A stretch of 64,000 bases of DNA, taken from assembly GCF_010728725.1 (NCBI RefSeq), contig NZ_AP022606.1, positions 1,364,001-1,428,000 on the forward strand, given 5' to 3'. The position numbers and the translations under genes were made by a program. The DNA comes from Mycobacterium branderi (GTDB lineage: Bacteria > Actinomycetota > Actinomycetes > Mycobacteriales > Mycobacteriaceae). Shown in pieces: positions 63,312-64,000 of this stretch; positions within the stretch are counted from its first letter, which is position 1, and each line of letters begins with the position of its first letter. The notes below the pieces were generated by a model. The model made no database searches, had not been told where the DNA came from, and saw only the letters and a program-made list of their open reading frames with translations.

Positions 63312-64000
63312 CTAGTAGCCGCCGAAGTGGTAGGGCGCAATCAACGGATTGGCCGCGGTGTACGGACTGGGCATCTGGCCGATCGTGCGGCCCCACTGCA
63401 GCTCGAGTTCGGTGAGGTTGCCCTCCCATCGCGTCCCGGTGAAAAAGCCGCTGTCGATTCGGCTCAAGGTCAAATCGATCACAAGCGTGATGTTGGCGAA
63501 GTCACCACGAAACCAGTTGGCCACGTTGCTCTTCACCCACGGGTAGGTCGACAAGAAGTCCAGGCCCTTGGTCAGAGCTGGCCCGGCATTGGCCAGTTCG
63601 CGCAATGCCGGAGCTATGTTGCGCAGGTTGCCTGCGAGCGACTCCTTGGTTTGCCCGATTGTCGAGGCGGCGACGGCGCTGAACTTGCCCACTGCATCGA
63701 TGGCGTCGGCCAACTTGTTTCGCGAATCCGACAGCACGGCCAGCGCCTGCGGGATTGTGGTGAGCGCCTTGTCGACGGTCTTGTCTTTTGCGGCGACCTG
63801 CCCGGCCAGCGAGTTGAGACTCTCGGTGGCCGCGATGATGTCGTCGGTCTGGGCGTGCAACTGCGCAATGAAGGTGTCCAATTGGGATAGCAGGCTGCGC
63901 ATTTCGTCTTCGCGGCCCGCCAATGCCGTTGCGAACGCCTGGTTGATCTCCTGCAGATGACCCAGGCCGCCGCCGTTGAGCAGAATCGACACCGACGCCA
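63312..64000 (-). CDS. MceE-type lipoprotein, C-terminal part (continues beyond the window)
   Basis: The open frame runs to the right edge, so only about 229 C-terminal residues are visible. ASVSILLNGGGLGHLQEINQ and the helical LLSQLDTFIAQLHAQTDDII are typical of the helical region of MceE (LprK-like) proteins, and the end WGRTIGQMPSPYTAANPL, then APYHFGGY, fits. The N-terminal lipobox and MCE domain lie outside the window. Gene order E-F-Mas-Mas agrees with mce operons. Confidence 0.87.
   Translation of the reverse strand, partial: ASVSILLNGGGLGHLQEINQAFATALAGREDEMRSLLSQLDTFIAQLHAQTDDIIAATESLNSLAGQVAAKDKTVDKALTTIPQALAVLSDSRNKLADAIDAVGKFSAVAASTIGQTKESLAGNLRNIAPALRELANAGPALTKGLDFLSTYPWVKSNVANWFRGDFANITLVIDLTLSRIDSGFFTGTRWEGNLTELELQWGRTIGQMPSPYTAANPLIAPYHFGGY

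Overview
The window is GC-rich chromosomal DNA of a mycobacterium, most likely a non-tuberculous species; the species cannot be fixed from the sequence alone. The evidence is the gene content: antigen 85C, an MPT51-type and an MPT63-type secreted protein, trehalose synthase/maltokinase, an mce operon end, LdtA, PepA, FusA2 and CYP138. From about 0.4 to 41.3 kb the order follows, in inverted orientation, the M. tuberculosis block Rv0147 to Rv0111. Several genes are inserted and several are missing: no counterpart of the Rv0143c channel, fgd2, Rv0128, PE_PGRS2, oxcA or oxyS is seen. The far left edge holds the 3' end of an IS110-family transposase.

Layout. 0.4-4.5 kb: aldehyde dehydrogenase, tandem paralogous SAM methyltransferases and a TetR regulator. 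4.6-7.7 kb: pirin, Dps (both with SigF-like promoter elements), an AlkA-like glycosylase and an NTF2-like protein. 7.7-11.6 kb: DUF427, a methyltransferase, the Rv0139/Rv0138 pair divergent from msrA across a sequence that fits the KstR operator consensus, and a thioesterase. 11.6-14.8 kb: a cyp138-HAD-thioesterase operon divergent from its probable TetR regulator over an array of GTAC palindromes, then a Mop protein. 14.8-19.9 kb: an acyl-CoA desaturase with its own ferredoxin-type reductase and a FabR/DesT-like TetR, followed by DUF427/DUF4185 genes. 19.9-24.7 kb: SDR, GNAT, FadE1, alpha/beta hydrolase, HtdZ and a phosphoesterase. 24.9-31.0 kb: fbpC, an MPT63-like gene, mak, treS and pepA. 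31-41.2 kb: an F420/PPOX-type protein, fusA2, ldtA, a secreted lipase, a quinone oxidoreductase, an M-box (magnesium) riboswitch with a 25-codon upstream ORF and a small downstream gene, two methyltransferases and a membrane acyltransferase.

41.3-58.4 kb is an accessory catabolic island of two divergent operons. The leftward one encodes a ThDP-dependent lyase/synthase-like enzyme, aldehyde dehydrogenase, SDR, Rieske oxygenase alpha subunit, Baeyer-Villiger-type monooxygenase, SDR and a CaiB-type CoA-transferase. The rightward one encodes an SMP-30-like beta-propeller, a GntR/UTRA regulator, two AMP-forming acyl-CoA ligases around an SDR, and an MFS transporter. The shared 290-bp promoter region holds two palindromes. 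The set looks like uptake, oxygenation, ring or C-C cleavage, aldehyde oxidation and CoA activation of an unidentified organic acid or ketone.

58.4-64.0 kb: an SRPBCC protein, then the 3' part of an mce operon (mceE, mceF, two Mce-associated proteins) that runs on with minimal spacing into an MPT51-like protein lacking the Ag85 nucleophile, a CAP-domain protein and a small secreted protein. No tRNA, rRNA or CRISPR array was seen.
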